Below, one piece after another: positions 26,475 to 34,651 of a stretch of DNA of 53,375 nt. Position numbers and translations under genes: made by a program. The stretch comes from an uncultured Chlorobiales bacterium (GTDB taxonomy: Bacteria > Bacteroidota > Chlorobiia > Chlorobiales > Thermochlorobacteraceae). Positions within the stretch are counted from its first letter, which is position 1; each line of letters begins with the position of its first letter. A model generated the notes under the pieces. The model made no database searches and had not been told where the DNA came from. It was given only the letters and a program-made list of their open reading frames with translations. Location of the stretch: the NCBI GenBank assembly GCA_938003965.1, contig CALKXI010000102.1, forward strand, positions 1-53,375. Direction: 5' to 3'.

Positions 26475-27740
26475 TCAATCTAATTCAGTGAGCAAAATGC
26501 GAACAAGATTTAACGCCGATTGGGTGAAAAGTTCTTTATTTCGCAATCGGTCTTCGGAGAAAATAAAAGTTTTTGCACGGCGAATTCGCTCGAATTTTTC
26601 GTTTGTGCCAACCGCAATGCAAACCATTCCAACAGGCTTCGTTTCTGTTCCGCCTTTCGGTCCTGCAATGCCTGTTGTTGCAACGGCAATATCTGCGCCC
26701 GATAGGTTCAAACAGCCCTCGAGCATCTCGAGCGCAACTTCTTCGCTCACCGCGCCAAAGGCATCGAGCGTTTCAGGCTTAACGCCTAAGGTTCGAATTT
26801 TGGCTTGATTGTTATAGACGACAAAACTTTGAGAAAAATATGCCGATGAACCAGAAATGTTCGTAATGCGATTGGCGATTTGTCCGCCCGTGCAACTTTC
26901 CGCTGTTGCCAAAACCATCTTTCGCTCTGAGAGCATTTTCCCAACAATTTCCTCGAGCGTCGTATCGCCTTGTGCAAACACGAATGGTTTAATGCGCGAG
27001 ACAATCGTGTTCACGATGCGTTCATTTTCTTCAAGCACGCTTGTGCGATCAGTACCGCGTGTGGTAACGCGCAAGCGCACGCCCATCGTGTGCGGCAAAT
27101 ACGCAAGGGTCGTGTTCGGTGTTAAAAATTCTTGTTCGTTACCGATAATATCAGCCAAGTGAGATTCCCCAATGCCTGCCGTCATAATCACGCTATGCTT
27201 GACGAACGTATCCGAGAGCGGTGAAAGAAATGGGATAATATCTTTTCTCAACATGGTCTCCATTTCGTAAGGCACGCCAGGCATAAGAATGACCATTTTC
27301 CCTTCGTAGCCTTCAAGGTCTTTGAGAATCATGCCCGGCGCCGTGCCTTGTGAGTTTTGCACAACGATGCATCCTTCAATCACTTCGCCCTGCGAGCGAC
27401 TAACTTCAGGCATCTTCAGTCCGCGCCGCTCAAATAGATACTTGCAATTTTGAAAAGCCTCTTCGTTCCACGCCAAGCCGCGTCCGAAAAATTCAGCGAC
27501 GGCAATTTTGGTAACATCGTCGCTTGTCGGACCTAAACCGCCCGTAATAATGACAACATCCACTTCGGCTAACGCATTGGCAACTTCGGCTTGAATGATG
27601 GCTTTCTGGTCGCCTGCTGAAACAATGCGGCGAACTTCTATGCCGATTTCTTCAAGTTGTTTGGCAATTTCTGTGGCGTTGGTATTGACCACTTGCCCGA
27701 TGAGCAATTCATCACCGATACAAAGAATTTCTGCTTTCAT
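26475..27740 (-). CDS. cinA: CinA: MoCF domain plus nicotinamide-nucleotide amidase
   Basis: A 421-residue two-domain protein. The N-terminal molybdopterin-binding-like domain (about 1-170) has AEILCIGDELLIGQVVNTNA and ITGGLGPTSDD. The C-terminal amidase domain (about 255-415) has LATAESCTGGQIANRIT, VVYNNQAKIRTLGV and VATTGIAGPKGGTETKPVG. The family hydrolyses ADP-ribose-type compounds and deamidates NMN in pyridine nucleotide salvage. The competence name is historical. It stands 27 bases after the methyltransferase gene on the same strand. Confidence 0.94.
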   Translation of the reverse strand: MKAEILCIGDELLIGQVVNTNATEIAKQLEEIGIEVRRIVSAGDQKAIIQAEVANALAEVDVVIITGGLGPTSDDVTKIAVAEFFGRGLAWNEEAFQNCKYLFERRGLKMPEVSRSQGEVIEGCIVVQNSQGTAPGMILKDLEGYEGKMVILMPGVPYEMETMLRKDIIPFLSPLSDTFVKHSVIMTAGIGESHLADIIGNEQEFLTPNTTLAYLPHTMGVRLRVTTRGTDRTSVLEENERIVNTIVSRIKPFVFAQGDTTLEEIVGKMLSERKMVLATAESCTGGQIANRITNISGSSAYFSQSFVVYNNQAKIRTLGVKPETLDAFGAVSEEVALEMLEGCLNLSGADIAVATTGIAGPKGGTETKPVGMVCIAVGTNEKFERIRRAKTFIFSEDRLRNKELFTQSALNLVRILLTELD

Positions 27741-27767
27741 AGTTGAGTTTAGGTGAAGATGTTAGGT

Positions 27768-28736
27768 TCAAACTTTGCGGATGTAGTATACGACGCTCGA
27801 TGCCTGTTCAACATCGGCGCTGGCGGCAATTGAACCCTTGATAATGGCTTTTACCCATTGTGCTAATCCGCCCAATTGCCCGTTCGCCCGAGCCACGATT
27901 CTTTCCGACAAAAGCGCGTTGTAATAACAATCAAGCGGAAGCGCATGCATATCAACAAGTTTGAAGTGATGTTGCAGAAGCAACTTGGCAAACACTTTCG
28001 GCGTGAAGTGATAAAGGTGGCGCGGCGCATCGTAGCCATTCCAATACTTGCCATAATGCTGCGCGTCCCAACTGTCAGGATTCGGCATAGCGACAACGAG
28101 TAGCCCGTTTGGCTTCAAGATTCGATGCAGTTTTTCCAGCGTTGCGTTCAGCCGTAAGACGTGCTCCAACACATGCCACATCGTGATTAAATCAAACTCG
28201 ACGCCGAAGTCCACTGTCAACAATTCACCTTTCTTGGCGTAAAGGTCGTGTTCTTCTTGTGCAAATCGGACGGCTTTTTCCGACATTTCAATTCCATACA
28301 ACTCCAACTTCACATCTTTTGCATGGCGTTTGAGTTCAGCGGAAAAATCGCCTGTTGCACAGCCAATATCCAACGCTCTGTATCGCTCGCCCTGTTGAAA
28401 TTTGGCACGCTTCAAAACCGATTTGGCTTTGTAGCGAAGCGTGATGAATCGGCGCAAAATGGTGTAAAGTCGGTCTTGAAATGAGGGCGTGGGTTTGAGC
28501 GAAATAAACGGGTCATAATCCATCGGCTCGTAGTATGTGCCTATCGTTTCAGCGGTCGGACGCGGATTGAGAAAGATGAGTCCCGAAGGCTCGGCACGAA
28601 CCAACTGCCAGACATCGCCTTGCGATAAGTTAAATCGGTCAGGCAGGCGAAGAAACGGCACAAGCCTTTCGCTAGCATCAAGTGGTGAAGCAATCGTCTC
28701 AATCTGTAAGTTTTCTTGTATGAAGAGTTCACTCAT
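27768..28736 (-). CDS. Class I SAM-dependent methyltransferase
   Basis: A 322-residue protein with a methyltransferase core of the Methyltransf_23 type. The SAM-binding glycine motif is ALDIGCATGDFSAELKRH (near 120). The acidic-loop region LYGIEMSEKAVRFA, then FDLITMWHVLEHV and ILKPNGLLVVAMPN follow. The first 95 residues precede the core and include LIFLNPRPTAETIGTYY, as in methyltransferases acting on polyketide, sugar or lipid-linked substrates. The substrate is not predictable. It overlaps the acetyltransferase gene by 8 bases. Confidence 0.85.
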   Translation of the reverse strand: MSELFIQENLQIETIASPLDASERLVPFLRLPDRFNLSQGDVWQLVRAEPSGLIFLNPRPTAETIGTYYEPMDYDPFISLKPTPSFQDRLYTILRRFITLRYKAKSVLKRAKFQQGERYRALDIGCATGDFSAELKRHAKDVKLELYGIEMSEKAVRFAQEEHDLYAKKGELLTVDFGVEFDLITMWHVLEHVLRLNATLEKLHRILKPNGLLVVAMPNPDSWDAQHYGKYWNGYDAPRHLYHFTPKVFAKLLLQHHFKLVDMHALPLDCYYNALLSERIVARANGQLGGLAQWVKAIIKGSIAASADVEQASSVVYYIRKV

Positions 28737-29253
28737 AGAGAAGATGTTTTCGCATTTTGTAGTCGTCCATCACAAACCCGCCGCCGATGTCTTTGACGAC
28801 CTCCTGCTCAATCGTGAATCCAAAACGCAAGTAAGCCCGAATGGCTTTTTCGTTGCGCTTATTGACAAAGAGGTAAATCGATGCTGCATGTTCGGCGCGT
28901 GCTGCATCTTCAATGTGCGTAAGCGCCGCGCGACCAAGCCCTTTGCCGTGCAAATCAGGATTGAGGTAAAGTTTTGAAAGGAATACGCTCGGCAGTTCAA
29001 AGCGATATGACGCATAGCCTATCGGTGCATGTTCCAAAAACAGCAGTTCGTAGCGCAAGGTCTTGTCAGAGAGTTCTTGCGCGAGGATGTCGTCGCCATA
29101 CATTCGTGGCAACATATATTCAATTTGTTCAACGGAGATAATGCTTGGATAATATGCATGCCAAATTTGGTGCGCAAGGCGTTGAATCAGGGGAATATCG
29201 TTCGCCGTTGCGTTACGAAACGAGAGTGCCTGAAGCGTAGAGTTTATCTGCAT
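28729..29253 (-). CDS. GNAT-family N-acetyltransferase
   Basis: A 174-residue acetyltransferase. The acetyl-CoA pyrophosphate-binding loop is LHGKGLGRAALTHIEDAA. Strand beta4 is SVFLSKLYLNPDL, and the C-terminal NEKAIRAYLRFGF is the usual GNAT ending. The substrate (protein N-terminus, amine or small molecule) is unknown. The 8-base overlap with the following methyltransferase gene indicates co-translation. It lies 16 bases after the SDR gene. Confidence 0.87.
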   Translation of the reverse strand: MQINSTLQALSFRNATANDIPLIQRLAHQIWHAYYPSIISVEQIEYMLPRMYGDDILAQELSDKTLRYELLFLEHAPIGYASYRFELPSVFLSKLYLNPDLHGKGLGRAALTHIEDAARAEHAASIYLFVNKRNEKAIRAYLRFGFTIEQEVVKDIGGGFVMDDYKMRKHLLYE

Positions 29254-29269
29254 CGTGATAAGTCTTGTG

Positions 29270-30085
29270 TTACCAAGCCGTCCAGCCGCCGTCGACGACG
29301 AGATTCGCGCCCGTCATATACGCCGAAGCGTCAGAAGCAAGAAAAACGATTGCACCTTTGTAGTCGGTCGGCGAAGCCATTCTGCCGAGCATAGTTTTAG
29401 CAGAATAATTTTTCACGAAGTAATCATCTTGTGCGTTCTCGACGCCGCCGGGCGAAAGCGTATTGACGCGCACGCCCTTGTTGCCCCAATATGCTGCAAG
29501 AAATCGCGTGAAGGAAATCACCGCGCCTTTGGTGGCAGGATACGCCGCCGATTTCCAAAACGACTGCGTGCCATCTTCCTTCTTGTAAATCGATTGGTCA
29601 GGCGCGACCATGCCGTAGGTCGACGCCACATTGATAATGCTTCCCGAACCACGCTTCGCCATTTCAGCACCAAGAATCTGCGAGCACAAAAAGACGCCCG
29701 TAACATTCACATCGAGAGACTTCTGCCAAAGCTCGAGCGGATAATTCTCAAACTTTGAAAGTTCGGCGGCGGCTGTCGGATTTTCAAACATATCGTTGAT
29801 AGCGGCATTATTGATGAGCACGTCAAGTTTTCCAAACGCGCTCAAAATCGCGTCGCGCAGGGCTTTGAGCGAATCGGGTTTTGTAATATCCGCCGCCACG
29901 CCGAGCATCTTGCGCTGAAACTGTTTTGAAAGTTCATCGGCAAAGGCAACGCATTTTTCTTGATGCATGTCGGTTACCACAACATGTGCGCCTGCTTCGG
30001 CGAGCGCGTAACAATGCTGTTTGCCGATTAAGCCCAATGCGCCTGTAACCACAGCGATTTTCCCCTCGAGTGAAAATAACTTCAT
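29270..30085 (-). CDS. Short-chain dehydrogenase/reductase
   Basis: A classical SDR oxidoreductase of 271 residues. The nucleotide-binding motif is VVTGALGLIGKQ near 12. D and NNAA (VLINNAAINDMF) follow, with serine in SIINVASTYGMVAP and the catalytic pair YPATK. The stretch between the serine and the tyrosine is about 15 residues longer than usual (a DQSIYKKEDGTQSFWK insertion), as in some sugar-modifying SDRs. I chose the ATG at 30085, directly before LFSLEGKIAVVTG. A start 25 codons upstream would add a non-conserved leader. The substrate is unknown. Confidence 0.88.
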   Translation of the reverse strand: MKLFSLEGKIAVVTGALGLIGKQHCYALAEAGAHVVVTDMHQEKCVAFADELSKQFQRKMLGVAADITKPDSLKALRDAILSAFGKLDVLINNAAINDMFENPTAAAELSKFENYPLELWQKSLDVNVTGVFLCSQILGAEMAKRGSGSIINVASTYGMVAPDQSIYKKEDGTQSFWKSAAYPATKGAVISFTRFLAAYWGNKGVRVNTLSPGGVENAQDDYFVKNYSAKTMLGRMASPTDYKGAIVFLASDASAYMTGANLVVDGGWTAW

Positions 30086-30181
30086 AATATTTTCATGAAT
30101 AGTTTGAAAGGCACGCAAGTTACGAAGAAAATCGATTTGCACGACTTGCAAAAGAGGCACACCCTGCCTGATGGTCGATGG

Positions 30182-30207
30182 TCATTCTGAGCAAAGCGAG
30201 GAATCCA
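30182..30207. repeat. Dispersed palindrome-related repeat, copy 1
   Basis: TCATTCTGAGCAAAGCGAGG followed by AATCCA. The inner 19 bases (30189-30207) match 17 of 19 bases at 52091-52109. Short elements with this wording (TCATTCTGAGC.AAGCGA.GAATCC) recur in the intergenic regions of many bacterial genomes. It lies between the divergent SDR and sdaAB genes. Confidence 0.55.
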
Positions 30208-30293
30208 AAGGGCTTGAGCGTTAAAAGCGACGTGTCGCGAAGTGTAAAAAATCAAAGTGATTTCAGTATAACTTGCTAAAAACTTCAACTGCA

Positions 30294-31001
30294 ATGAACA
30301 CATCTGAACCAAGTTTGTTTGACATTTTAGGTCCGATTATGATAGGACCATCGAGTTCTCACACAGCGGGCGCAAGCCGAATCGGATTTATCGCGCGTCG
30401 CCTCTTAGGCGAATCGCCGCGCCATGCCGTCATTACGCTTTACAACTCGTTTGCCCGCACGCACAAAGGGCATGGCACCGATTGCGCAATTATCGGCGGC
30501 ATTTTGGGCTTTGCGCCTGACGACGAGCGCATTAAAGATGCGTTTGACATTGCGCGCTCAAAAGGACTTAACTGGCAGTTTAAGTTTCAAGGCGATGCCG
30601 AGCGGTTTCACTCCAATGCGGCACGTCTGCAACTGTTTGGAGAAAAAAATAAAATTGAGATTGTCGGCGCTTCGCTTGGCGGTGGAAGAATTAAAATCGA
30701 AGAAATTGAAGGCTTCATGGTGGAATTTACAGCGCAACTTGACACGCTGGTTGTGATTGCGGAAGATATTCCAGGAAGCATTCAGCACATCAGTGCAATT
30801 ATTGCCGAAAGCAAGGTGAACATTGCGCAGATGTTTGTCTCGCGTAATAAAAACCAAAAGCCGCCAATGGCAAGCATGGTCATAGAGTTGGATAATCCAC
30901 TGCCAACGGCAAGTGTAGAAGCAATTGGCAGGCTTGGGTGGGTGAAATTCGCACGGTTGATTGAATCCATTCAAGAAGGAAGTTCAATGTATGAAAAGTA
31001 A
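30294..31001 (+). CDS. sdaAB: L-serine dehydratase, iron-sulfur type, beta subunit
   Basis: The beta subunit of the oxygen-sensitive [4Fe-4S] L-serine ammonia-lyase that makes pyruvate. It has 235 residues from the ATG at 30294. A TTG seven codons upstream is the alternative. The N-terminal domain has DILGPIMIGPSSSHTAGASR and NSFARTHKGHGTDCAI. The C-terminal ACT domain (about 145-220) has TLVVIAEDIPGSIQHISAII. The alpha subunit, which holds the cluster and active site, is not next to it. The next gene is convergent. The enzyme would need an alpha subunit encoded elsewhere. Confidence 0.9.
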   Translation: MNTSEPSLFDILGPIMIGPSSSHTAGASRIGFIARRLLGESPRHAVITLYNSFARTHKGHGTDCAIIGGILGFAPDDERIKDAFDIARSKGLNWQFKFQGDAERFHSNAARLQLFGEKNKIEIVGASLGGGRIKIEEIEGFMVEFTAQLDTLVVIAEDIPGSIQHISAIIAESKVNIAQMFVSRNKNQKPPMASMVIELDNPLPTASVEAIGRLGWVKFARLIESIQEGSSMYEK

Positions 31002-31008
31002 GCCATAG

Positions 31009-31401
31009 TTAGTTCAGGTCCTTATCTCTTTCTCGTTGTTCTTCAAAGGCTTGTCGGCGCCTCCACTGATTGGCTTTGGCGTAGGTAGTAACACCACGAT
31101 AGATGCCGTAGAGAAACATCACGCTCATTAGGACATTGCGATACTCGACCGTCGCCCACTGTGGCACGAGCGCACCAAGATAGACCATGACTCCCAAAAC
31201 AAAAAACATGAGCATCACGCTATATCCGATAACTTCATTGGTGGTTAAACCGAACCACATGCCATGCGATGTTTTTCTGCGCACAGGCTTTCGGGCAAGG
31301 TCGCGTTGAATGTTGCGCAGGATTTCATCAGTTTGGCGCATATTAAAGTCGTCATCGTCATTCTTTCTTGACCCATTTTGATAAAATTCGTCGCTGTTCA
31401 T
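31009..31401 (-). CDS. Small membrane protein of unknown function
   Basis: A 130-residue protein. A hydrophilic Asp/Arg-rich N-terminal third (MRQTDEILRNIQRDLARKPV) is followed by two transmembrane helices (about 62-84 and 95-112) and a charged C-terminal tail rich in Arg/Gln/Glu. I chose the ATG at 31401. It lies downstream of tonB on the same strand but beyond a terminator-like hairpin, so it may or may not share that transcript. I do not recognise a family. The two-helix hairpin with basic flanks suggests an inner-membrane protein. Confidence 0.65.
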   Translation of the reverse strand: MNSDEFYQNGSRKNDDDDFNMRQTDEILRNIQRDLARKPVRRKTSHGMWFGLTTNEVIGYSVMLMFFVLGVMVYLGALVPQWATVEYRNVLMSVMFLYGIYRGVTTYAKANQWRRRQAFEEQRERDKDLN

Positions 31402-31446
31402 AGTTGCAATCAATTTGATTAGCGAAAACAGATGATAGGTTCTCGA

Positions 31447-31477
31447 ATAAAAAAGCCGACGTTTGAGATGCGTCGGC
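31447..31477 (-). terminator. Terminator after the exbB-exbD-exbD-tonB operon
   Basis: GCCGACG (31455-31461) pairs with CGTCGGC (31471-31477). On the minus strand the stem is followed by TTTTTTATT. It lies about 20 bases after the tonB stop. Confidence 0.82.
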
Positions 31478-31495
31478 AGAATTTGCTGCTGGAAC

Positions 31496-32350
31496 TTAGC
31501 GTGTGTTGAGTTTGAAACTAAACGGCACCATTAGCCATACTTTCACGGGTCGTCCGTTTTGAATGGCGGGCGTGTAAGTTGAACTCATCACAGCGTTGAT
31601 GACAGATTCATCAAAAATATCCGTTCCCGGGTTTTTGATGATTTGTGCTTTTTCTGGCTTTCCGTTTTTACCGACCAACACCTTAACAATGACCTTTCCT
31701 TCGATACCGGCTTTTCTTGCCATTTCTGGATAGACGGCTTGAACGCGGTTGACGAATTCAGGATCTTTTTCGACGGCGACAAAATCAGGTGGGTCGCCTG
31801 CATCGTCTGCAGGTTCAATGGGTCCGCTACCAGCGCCGCCAGCAAAACTAATGTTTGGGTCGGAGAGCCCTGTGGTATCGCCTTCACCAAAGGCACCTTT
31901 TGCAGTGGCTTTTTTGATAAGGTCTTGGTCAGCGAATGTTTTTTGGCGAGGCGCTTCTTCGTCACGCACCTTTTTGATTTCGCCGACGTCTGGCGCAGCA
32001 GGGGGTTTGAATGCAGGCGGTGGGGGTGGTGGCGGTTTTGTTTGGTCCATCGGCGGCGGCGGTTGCAAATCCGAGATAGAAAGCTGGCGTGGCTTTACTG
32101 TTACGATTTCGTCATTTGAGGCAGTTAGAAGTTGCTTAATCCAGCCCCAACTTAGGTAGATAATGAAAATCGTCGCAAAAATGCTGATAGCATAGCCAAC
32201 GCCCTTTGCCATAAACACATGGTATTCGCGTCGCAACACGAGATTACCATAATTCAAACGGCGCAGTTTATCCGTGTCAAGATAGTCCGTTTTGACAAAG
32301 CCGTCTTTATGCTCCGATGCAATTTCTACGATTTCTTTTTCGTCTGTCAT
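31496..32350 (-). CDS. tonB: TonB-family energy transducer
   Basis: A 284-residue periplasm-spanning protein that passes proton-motive energy from ExbB/ExbD to outer-membrane receptors. A cytoplasmic N-terminus of about 45 residues, one transmembrane helix (GYAISIFATIFIIYLSWGWI), a proline-rich stretch (KPPPPPPPAFKPPAAP, near 105-120) and a linker precede the C-terminal TonB domain (about 200-284). That domain has VQAVYPEMARKAGIEGKVIV and SSTYTPAIQNGRPVKVWL. The start overlaps the exbD stop by 4 bases. No TonB-dependent receptor is in the window. Confidence 0.92.
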   Translation of the reverse strand: MTDEKEIVEIASEHKDGFVKTDYLDTDKLRRLNYGNLVLRREYHVFMAKGVGYAISIFATIFIIYLSWGWIKQLLTASNDEIVTVKPRQLSISDLQPPPPMDQTKPPPPPPPAFKPPAAPDVGEIKKVRDEEAPRQKTFADQDLIKKATAKGAFGEGDTTGLSDPNISFAGGAGSGPIEPADDAGDPPDFVAVEKDPEFVNRVQAVYPEMARKAGIEGKVIVKVLVGKNGKPEKAQIIKNPGTDIFDESVINAVMSSTYTPAIQNGRPVKVWLMVPFSFKLNTR

Positions 32351-32946
32351 TTCCGTTTCTCCTTTGGTTGAGGTTCAGGTTGTGCACCACCAGCAAGCAT
32401 TTGTGCAATTTCTTCGCCGTCAGCCTCAGTAAAATCGGCAATGCTGAATCGCTTGATAGGGGGATTGGCAATGTTCAACTCGTCAATGATGTCGACAAGA
32501 TTTCGGTATCGGGCTTTCTTGTCCAATTTCAAAACCAAAACCATGACGTCTTCACCAACTTCTTGGCGAATTCGGTCTCGATTCTCCCTAAGCATTTTAC
32601 GAAATTTATCGCTAACTGAGGGTTTGGCATTGTCGTCCGTGTCGTAGAGGTCAATGGCTTCAGGCGGTTTGAATCCGATATTCCAATAGGCTTTATCGCC
32701 TTCCATAACGCGCACTGTAAGCACATTAGATTCAGCAATTTCAACCTTGGTCTCGTCGTTCTTTTCAGCAGGCAGGTTAATTTCCATGGTTTTCGGTTTG
32801 GAAAACGTCGTGGTGAGCATGAAAAAAGTAAGAAGCAAGAAGGCGACATCGACCATGGGAGTCATGTCAAGCTTAAAGCCGACACGCTTCGGTGCTTTTT
32901 TGCCTTTTTTACTTTTCTTAGGTTCTGGTGAATCAACGGCAGCCAT
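32347..32946 (-). CDS. exbD: ExbD/TolR-family biopolymer transport protein (second copy)
   Basis: A 199-residue protein with a Lys-rich cytoplasmic N-terminus, a single transmembrane helix (DMTPMVDVAFLLLTFFMLTT), whose aspartate is the proton-carrying residue, and a periplasmic domain. The segment VGFKLDMTPMVDVAF is identical to that of the neighbouring copy. It ends in a glycine/proline/lysine tail. It lies 12 bases after the first exbD and overlaps tonB. Two ExbD paralogues with one ExbB are common in Bacteroidota-type TonB systems. Confidence 0.92.
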   Translation of the reverse strand: MAAVDSPEPKKSKKGKKAPKRVGFKLDMTPMVDVAFLLLTFFMLTTTFSKPKTMEINLPAEKNDETKVEIAESNVLTVRVMEGDKAYWNIGFKPPEAIDLYDTDDNAKPSVSDKFRKMLRENRDRIRQEVGEDVMVLVLKLDKKARYRNLVDIIDELNIANPPIKRFSIADFTEADGEEIAQMLAGGAQPEPQPKEKRK

Positions 32947-32958
32947 AGTGTCCTCCAG

Positions 32959-33498
32959 TTATTTGTTAGAATCGCTTAATCCGCCTTCAAGACCTGTAAT
33001 GAGATTGAAGGTTGGCATGTTTGTTCTTTTGAAGGTCTTCATCACAAAGTCGACCATCTCGTAGCTGGAATTTACATCGGCTTTAATCACAGGACGAACT
33101 CTCGGGTTCGCAAAGCGAGCGGCGATAATCATTTTTTCAAGATTGTCTTTGTTCACCGCAAAAGCGTCGGCAAGCTTAAACTTGCGAAGCGAATCTTCAA
33201 TTGCTGGATAGCCAGCTTCTTGGAGTGACTTGCGAATGGTGCTTTCAAAGATGCGCTCGCGTGCGGGCTGTGAGTCGACGCCCAGGAAGAGTTCATCGTT
33301 CTTGCCGATTTGCACCATCAAAATATCGGTATCGGGCAGTGGCACAGTCGCATTTGACGATGGCAAGTCGATGGGCGTTGGCTCTGGTGGTCTGAACTGT
33401 GTGGTAAGCATAAAGAACGTGAGAAGCAAAAAAGCAACATCGACCATCGGTGTCATATCAAGCTTGAATCCAACACGTTTGGTTTTAATTTTAGGCAT
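32959..33498 (-). CDS. exbD: ExbD/TolR-family biopolymer transport protein (first copy)
   Basis: A 179-residue ExbD with a very short basic N-terminus (MPKIKTKRVGFKLDMTPMVD) followed at once by the membrane helix with the functional aspartate. The periplasmic domain of about 130 residues ends in TFNLITGLEGGL. It differs from the second copy mainly in the periplasmic domain, which suggests a mixed ExbD pair in one complex. It lies about 50 bases after exbB. Confidence 0.92.
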   Translation of the reverse strand: MPKIKTKRVGFKLDMTPMVDVAFLLLTFFMLTTQFRPPEPTPIDLPSSNATVPLPDTDILMVQIGKNDELFLGVDSQPARERIFESTIRKSLQEAGYPAIEDSLRKFKLADAFAVNKDNLEKMIIAARFANPRVRPVIKADVNSSYEMVDFVMKTFKRTNMPTFNLITGLEGGLSDSNK

Positions 33499-33551
33499 TG
33501 CTTAATCCAATTTTGAGTTGTCAATATGCCAAAGCTTGCGATTAAAACCCC

Positions 33552-34310
33552 TTATGCGCTTACTTTTTCGTCACGAGTGGCCAGAGTTTGCACAATGTAA
33601 AATGCTGCTTCGTCAATCATGTGCGTGAAGCCGTCAATGCGAGTGGTGAAGTAGTTGTAGGCAACAATTGCGACGATACCGCCGAAAATGCCACCTGCCG
33701 TGTTGTAGAGGGCTTCGGAGATACCGCGTGAGAGTCCAACCGCATCAGGCGCACCGCCTGTAGCAAGCGCCGAAAAGGCGCGAATCATACCAATCGTTGT
33801 GCCAAGCAATCCCACCATTGTTGAAATCGAAGCAATCGTTGAAATGGCAACCAAGTTTCGCTCCAAAAGCGGCATTTCCATTTGTGTGGCTTCTTCCATC
33901 GCCTTTTGCAGACCGCTGATTTTCTTGTCAGGGTCAGTTACATTTTTAGCAATAAGTTCTTTGTATTTCTCCAAACCAGCGCGAATGACAGCCGCCAATG
34001 AACTTTGGTGCTGGTCGCATTTTTCAATCGCGCTATCAATGCGCCCTGTTTCAATTTCTTCTTTAACGCTCTTGACAAAATCGGTCATCGTTGATTTGCC
34101 TGACGCTTTTCCTAATGCAATCGTGCGCTCAATGATGTAGGCAAAAACCATGATAATCAGAGTAATCAGAACTGCGACGAACGGTCCGCCTTCATACATT
34201 GCATGCCAGATTGATTCTTTGGGCTGATTGCCCATGTAGAAAAAGTAGAACGAGAACGAGACGCTGGCGGCAATCGTAATAAGAACCGCTGTAAATGCAT
34301 TTTGCTTCAT
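33552..34310 (-). CDS. exbB: ExbB/TolQ/MotA-family proton channel
   Basis: A 252-residue inner-membrane stator-type protein. It has an N-terminal helix (about 8-27), a second helix (PFVAVLITLIIMVFAYIIER), a cytoplasmic helical domain, then the two conserved channel helices. The first of these is in STIASISTMVGLLGTTIGMI and the second in GISEALYNTAGGIFGGIVAI, the family signature. It is the first gene of the exbB-exbD-exbD-tonB operon, which powers outer-membrane uptake. Confidence 0.93.
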   Translation of the reverse strand: MKQNAFTAVLITIAASVSFSFYFFYMGNQPKESIWHAMYEGGPFVAVLITLIIMVFAYIIERTIALGKASGKSTMTDFVKSVKEEIETGRIDSAIEKCDQHQSSLAAVIRAGLEKYKELIAKNVTDPDKKISGLQKAMEEATQMEMPLLERNLVAISTIASISTMVGLLGTTIGMIRAFSALATGGAPDAVGLSRGISEALYNTAGGIFGGIVAIVAYNYFTTRIDGFTHMIDEAAFYIVQTLATRDEKVSA

Positions 34311-34651
34311 ACGTGAGTAATTGTTGTTTGTGTTAATAGAAAAAACTTTGATGACCGAACTGATTTAGAACCTGATTACAAACTTGACAAGGCTAACTTG
34401 ACAAGGCTTTGGAGATACGGCTTGAAGTATAAGAAAAATTCCAATAAACAAAAACACCCGCTTACATCACAAATGTCAAAATTTCTGTTGCAAAGTTGTT
34501 CGGTGAAAGTAAGATGTGTTTTGAAAATGAACCTGTTAAATAACTAACTGATAAAAATGCGCCATAATTTTGGACGCAACAAATGCGAATTGTTCATTAT
34601 CTTTCAAACGCCTCGCACCCATCGTTCTGAAATCATCTTATTCAAAATGCC
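34311..34651. other. Divergent intergenic region between exbB and the diguanylate cyclase gene
   Basis: This 341-base A/T-rich stretch holds no gene I can support. It contains the exact 14-bp tandem duplication at 34381-34408 and a TAATTTTG at 34565-34572 that fits the -7 promoter consensus for the plus-strand gene, without a TTTG at the right distance. Promoters for both flanking genes must lie here. Confidence 0.6.
34381..34408. repeat. Exact 14-bp tandem duplication
   Basis: AACTTGACAAGGCT occurs twice in direct succession (34381-34394 and 34395-34408), inside the divergent region upstream of exbB. It may be a doubled regulator site or a slippage product. Confidence 0.8.

Noticed and set aside
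30082-30312. Minus-strand frame containing WIPRFAQNDHR
   Set aside because: This string is the well-known false translation of the dispersed TCATTCTGAGC-type repeat. No real gene is indicated.
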